DNA of 64,000 nucleotides from Hippasteria phrygiana (lineage: Eukaryota > Echinodermata > Asteroidea > Valvatida > Goniasteridae): assembly GCA_037893225.1 (NCBI GenBank), contig JAZGUH010000103.1, positions 2,418,001 to 2,482,000 of the forward strand, read 5' to 3'. Position 1 is the stretch's first letter; the number at the start of each line of letters is the position of its first letter. The position numbers were made by a program, and so were the translations under genes. This document shows, one piece after another, positions 60,801-64,000 of the stretch. The notes under the pieces are model-generated. The model was not told the origin of the DNA. It saw only the letters and a list, made by a program, of their open reading frames with translations, and ran no database searches.

Positions 60801-63800
60801 AACAATTTCAGACCATCGCCAGCTTCACAGCGTTAGAACTCTTCGAGAAAAATCAAACCTCGCATCAAATTTCATCCTGTGAACTCTTTGTGCGTTCTTC
60901 CGTTTACTGCATTGTGACTGCTTAACGTTTGCCACATTTTCAGATGAACGCCCCTCCTTTCCCTGTTCATAATTGAATGGGATATTGACCAAATCCAGTA
61001 ATGTTCACATGTATGGGTAGCTTAGATCTAGCGCAACAATTTGAGAACATCGCCAGCTTCATAGCGTGAGAACTCTTCGAGAGAATTCAAACCTCGCAAC
61101 AATTTTTTTTCCATGAACTCTGTGTGCGTTCTCCCGTTTACTGCATTGTGACTGCTTAACGTTTGCCACATTTTCAGATGAACGCCTCTCCTTTCCCTGT
61201 TCATAATTGAATGGGATATTGACCAAATCCAGTAATTTTCACACGTATGGGTAGCTTAGATCTAGCGGAACAATTTGAGACCATCGCCAGCTCCATAGCG
61301 TGATAACTCTTCGAGAAAATTCAAACCTCGCAACAAATTTTTCCCATGAACTCTGTGTCCGTTCTTCCGTTTACTGCATTGTGACTGCTTAACGTTTGCC
61401 AAATTTTCAGATGAACGCCCCTCCTTTCCCTGTTCATAATTGAATGGTATATTGACCAAATCCAGCCATTTTTACACTGATGGGTAGCTTAGATCTAGCG
61501 CAACAATTTGAGACCATCGCCAGCTTCACAGCGTTAGAACTCTTCGAGAAAATTCAAACCTCGCAACTAATTTCTTTCTGTGAACTCTGTGTGCGTTCTT
61601 CCGTTTACTGCATTGTGACTGCTTAACGTTTGCCACATTTTCAGATGAACGCCCCTCCTTTCCCTGTTCATAATTGAATGGGATATTGACCAAATCCAGT
61701 AATTTTCACACGTATGGGTAGCTTAGATCTAGCGCAACAATTTGAGACCATCGCCAGCTCCATAGCGTGAGAACTCTTCGAGAAAATTCAAACCTCGCAA
61801 CAAATTTTTCCCATGAACTCTGTGTGCGTTCTCCCGTTTACTGCATTGTGACTGCTTAACGTTTGCCAAATTTTCAGATGAACGCCCCTCCTTTCCCTGT
61901 TCATAATTGAATGGTATATTGACCAAATCCAGTCATTTTTACACTGATGGGTAGCTTAGATTTAGCGCAACAATTTCAGACCATCGCCAGCTTCACAGCG
62001 TTAGAACTCTTCGAGAAAATTCAAACCTCGCATCAAATTTCTTCCTGTGAACCATGTGTGCGTTCTCCCGTTTACTGCATTGTGGCTGCTTAACGTTTGC
62101 CAAATTTTCAGAAGAACGCCCCTCCCTTCCCTGTTCATAATTATATGGTATATTGACCAAATCCAGTAATTTTCACACGTATGGGTAGCTTAGATCTAGC
62201 GCAACAATTTGAGACCATCGCCAGCTTCACAGCGTTAGAACTCTTCGAGAAAATTCAAACCTCGCAACAAATTTATTTCTGTTAACTCTGTGTGCGTTCT
62301 CCCGTTTAATGCATTGTGGCTGCTTAACGTTTGCCAAATTTTCAGATGAACGCCACTCCTTTCCCTGTTCATAATTTCATGAGATATTGACCAAATCCAG
62401 CAATTTTCACACGTATGGGTAGCTTAGATCTAGCGCAACAATTTGAGACCATCGCCAGCTTCACAGCGTTAGAACTCTTCGAGAAAATTCAAACCTCGCA
62501 ACTAATTTCTTTCTGTGAACTCTGTTTGCGTTCTTCCGTTTACTGCATTGTGACTGCTTAACGTTTGCCACATTTTCAGATGAACGCCCCTCCTTTCCCT
62601 GTTCATAATTGAATGGGATATTGACCAAATCCAGTAATTTTCACACGTATGGGTAGCTTAGATCTAGCGCAACAATTTGAGACCATCGCCAGCTCCATAG
62701 CGTGAGAACTCTTCGAGAAAATTCAAACCTCGCAACAAATTTTTCCCATGAACTCTGTGTGCGTTCTCCCGTTTACTGCATTGTGACTGCTTAACGTTTG
62801 CCAAATTTTCAGATGAACGCCCCTCCTTTCCCTGTTCATAATTGAATGGTATATTGACCAAATCCAGTCATTTTTACACTGATGGGTAGCTTAGATTTAG
62901 CGCAACAATTTCAGACCATCGCCAGCTTCACAGCGTTAGAACTCTTCGAGAAAATTCAAACCTCGCAACACATTTCTTCCTGTGAACCATGTGTGCGTTC
63001 TCCCGTTTACTGCATTGTGGCTGCTTAACGTTTGCCAAATTTTCAGAAGAACGCCCCTCCCTTCCCTGTTCATAATTATATGGTATATTGACCAAATCCA
63101 GTAATTTTCACACGTATGGGTAGCTTAGATCTAGCGCAACAATTTGAGACCATCGCCAGCTTCACAGCGTTAGAACTCTTCGAGAAAATTCAAACCTCGC
63201 AACAAATTTATTTCTGTTAACTCTGTGTGCGTTCTCCCGTTTAATGCATTGTGGCTGCTTAACGTTTGCCAAATTTTCAGATGAACGCCACTCCTTTCCC
63301 TGTTCATAATTTCATGAGATATTGACCAAATCCAGTAATTTTCACACGTATGGGTAGCTTAGATCTAGCGCAACAATTTGAGACCATCGCCAGCTTCACA
63401 GCGTTAGAACTCTTCGAGAAAATTCAAACCTCGCAACTAATTTCTTTCTGTGAACTCTGTGTGCGTTCTTCCGTTTACTGCATTGTGACTGCTTAACGTT
63501 TGCCACATTTTCAGATGAACGCCCCTCCTTTCCCTGTTCATAATTGAATGGGATATTGACCAAATCCAGTAATTTTCACACGTATGGGTAGCTTAGATCT
63601 AGCGCAACAATTTGAGACCATCGCCAGCTCCATAGCGTGAGAACTCTTCGAGAAAATTCAAACCTCGCAACAAATTTTTCCCATGAACTCTGTGTGCGTT
63701 CTCCCGTTTACTGCATTGTGACTGCTTAACGTTTGCCAAATTTTCAGATGAACGCCCCTCCTTTCCCTGTTCATAATTGAATGGTATATTGACCAAATCC

Positions 63801-64000
63801 AGTCATTTTTACACTGATGGGTAGCTTAGATCTAGCGCAACAATTTGAGACCATCGCCAGCTTCACAGCGTTAGAACTCTTCGAGAAAATTCAAACCTCG
63901 CAACTAATTTCTTTCTGTGAACTCTGTTTGCGTTCTTCCGTTTACTGCATTGTGACTGCTTAACGTTTGCCACATTTTCAGATGAACGCCCCTCCTTTCC
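51680..64000 (+). repeat. Decamer super-repeat S-C / S-A-B-C / S-D-E-F (2,337 bp)
   Basis: From 51680 the order is S-C, S-A-B-C, then a third block of S-D-F-F; from 54017 it is S-C, S-A-B-C, S-D-E-F, a period of 2,337 bp. Shared markers include CACAGCATTAG with AACCTCCCAACTAA (near 51950, 54290, 56630 and 58258) and AAATGCAGTCA (near 52345 and 54682). From 56354 the order degrades: S-C-F; S-D-E-F; S-C; S-A-B/C hybrid; S-D-E-F-C; S-D-E-F; S-C; S-A-B-C twice; then S-C at the window end. Confidence 0.75.

Larger units (their letters stand above)
16730..64000 (+). repeat. Right arm of 234-bp satellite array
   Basis: This is about 47.3 kb of the same satellite in the same orientation, running off the window end. 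Using CTAGCGC as phase marker, monomers fall into types. S has CAGCTCCATAGCG and AAATTTTTCCCATG and is 233 bp. A has ACACATTTCTTCCTG and CAGAAGAACGCCCC. B has TTTATTTCTGTTAAC and AATTTCATGAGAT. C has CTAATTTCTTTCTG with TTCCGTTTACTG and CCACATTTTCAG. D has CACAGAGTTAG. E has GAGAAAAATCAAACCTCGCA. F has GAGAGAATTC and CGCCTCTCC. S-to-S spacings are 233, 467, 701, 935, 1169, 1403, 1637, 1871 and 2105 bp, each a whole number of 234-bp monomers plus one 233-bp S. Confidence 0.97.

Noticed and set aside
190..63796. Recurrent 61-65 codon minus-strand reading frames in most monomers, products such as MVNIPFNYEQGKEG...
   Set aside because: They recur because the satellite recurs. Each stops within its monomer, S monomers shift frame by one base, and type differences include stop gains and nonsynonymous changes without visible constraint. 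No signal peptide, start context or partner supports expression.
1..64000. CENP-B box in the satellite
   Set aside because: No 17-bp stretch matches the YTTCGTTGGAARCGGGA pattern. CTCTTCGAGAAAATTC shares only a short TTCG core. Centromere identity is neither supported nor excluded.
1..64000. CRISPR array or other bacterial repeat system
   Set aside because: Repeats are 234 bp with no unique spacers, no cas-like genes are present, and the nested elements are eukaryotic.
1..64000. Splice-acceptor-like CCAAATTTTCAG|ATG and donor-like ACAC|GTATGG in each monomer
   Set aside because: Both are short matches repeated by the satellite, with no open exon between them and no evidence of a transcript.

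Overview
The window is eukaryotic heterochromatin. About 55 kb is one tandem satellite, interrupted once by an 8,500-bp dead DNA transposon. No intact protein-coding gene, tRNA, rRNA or CRISPR array was recognised. The satellite and the nested metazoan-type transposable elements point to an animal, most plausibly an aquatic invertebrate such as a cnidarian or mollusc. That placement rests on the look of the element proteins, not on a search.

Layout. Positions 1-8229 and 16730-64000 hold a head-to-tail satellite of 234-bp monomers, all in one orientation, roughly 237 copies by length. The monomers fall into recognisable types (named S, A, B, C, D, E and F here) arranged in higher-order repeats. 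The right array is built mainly from two tetramers, S-A-B-C and S-D-E-F (935 bp each), and a dimer S-C (467 bp). These combine into a 2,337-bp decamer near the right end. Type S is 233 bp, so every higher-order period is a multiple of 234 minus one per S. Recent unequal exchanges appear as tandem duplications of 3,740 bp (about 44345-51824), 1,870 bp (about 33940-37679), 1,168 bp (about 19185-21445) and 935 bp. Each is marked by shared rare variants. The left array has its own blocks with periods of 935, about 2,338 and about 2,805 bp.

The transposon (8230-16729) has 338-bp terminal inverted repeats, AG...CT ends and a 5-bp target duplication ATTGT inside one monomer. Its minus strand carries one long transposase-like pseudogene (15755 to 10230). 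It has an N-terminal Cys/His finger, D-N-D-D...TLTGGGTAHR and DHP...GPFH motifs that could belong to an RNase H-like core, and a C-terminal stretch that might be a PIN/FEN-like nuclease. At least six in-frame stops and several frameshifts break it. Its central 2,161 bp are tandemly duplicated with only two differences seen, and the lesions are shared, so duplication followed decay. A 5'-truncated non-LTR retrotransposon fragment (about 8568-9820, minus) sits at the inner edge of the left inverted repeat.

Inferred history: satellite expansion, transposon insertion, coding decay with the retrotransposon insertion at an unknown point, then internal duplication. Satellite turnover went on further right without copying the transposon within this window. 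Most monomers also carry a three-unit heat-shock-element match, TTCGAGAAAATTC. That is the most testable functional idea here.
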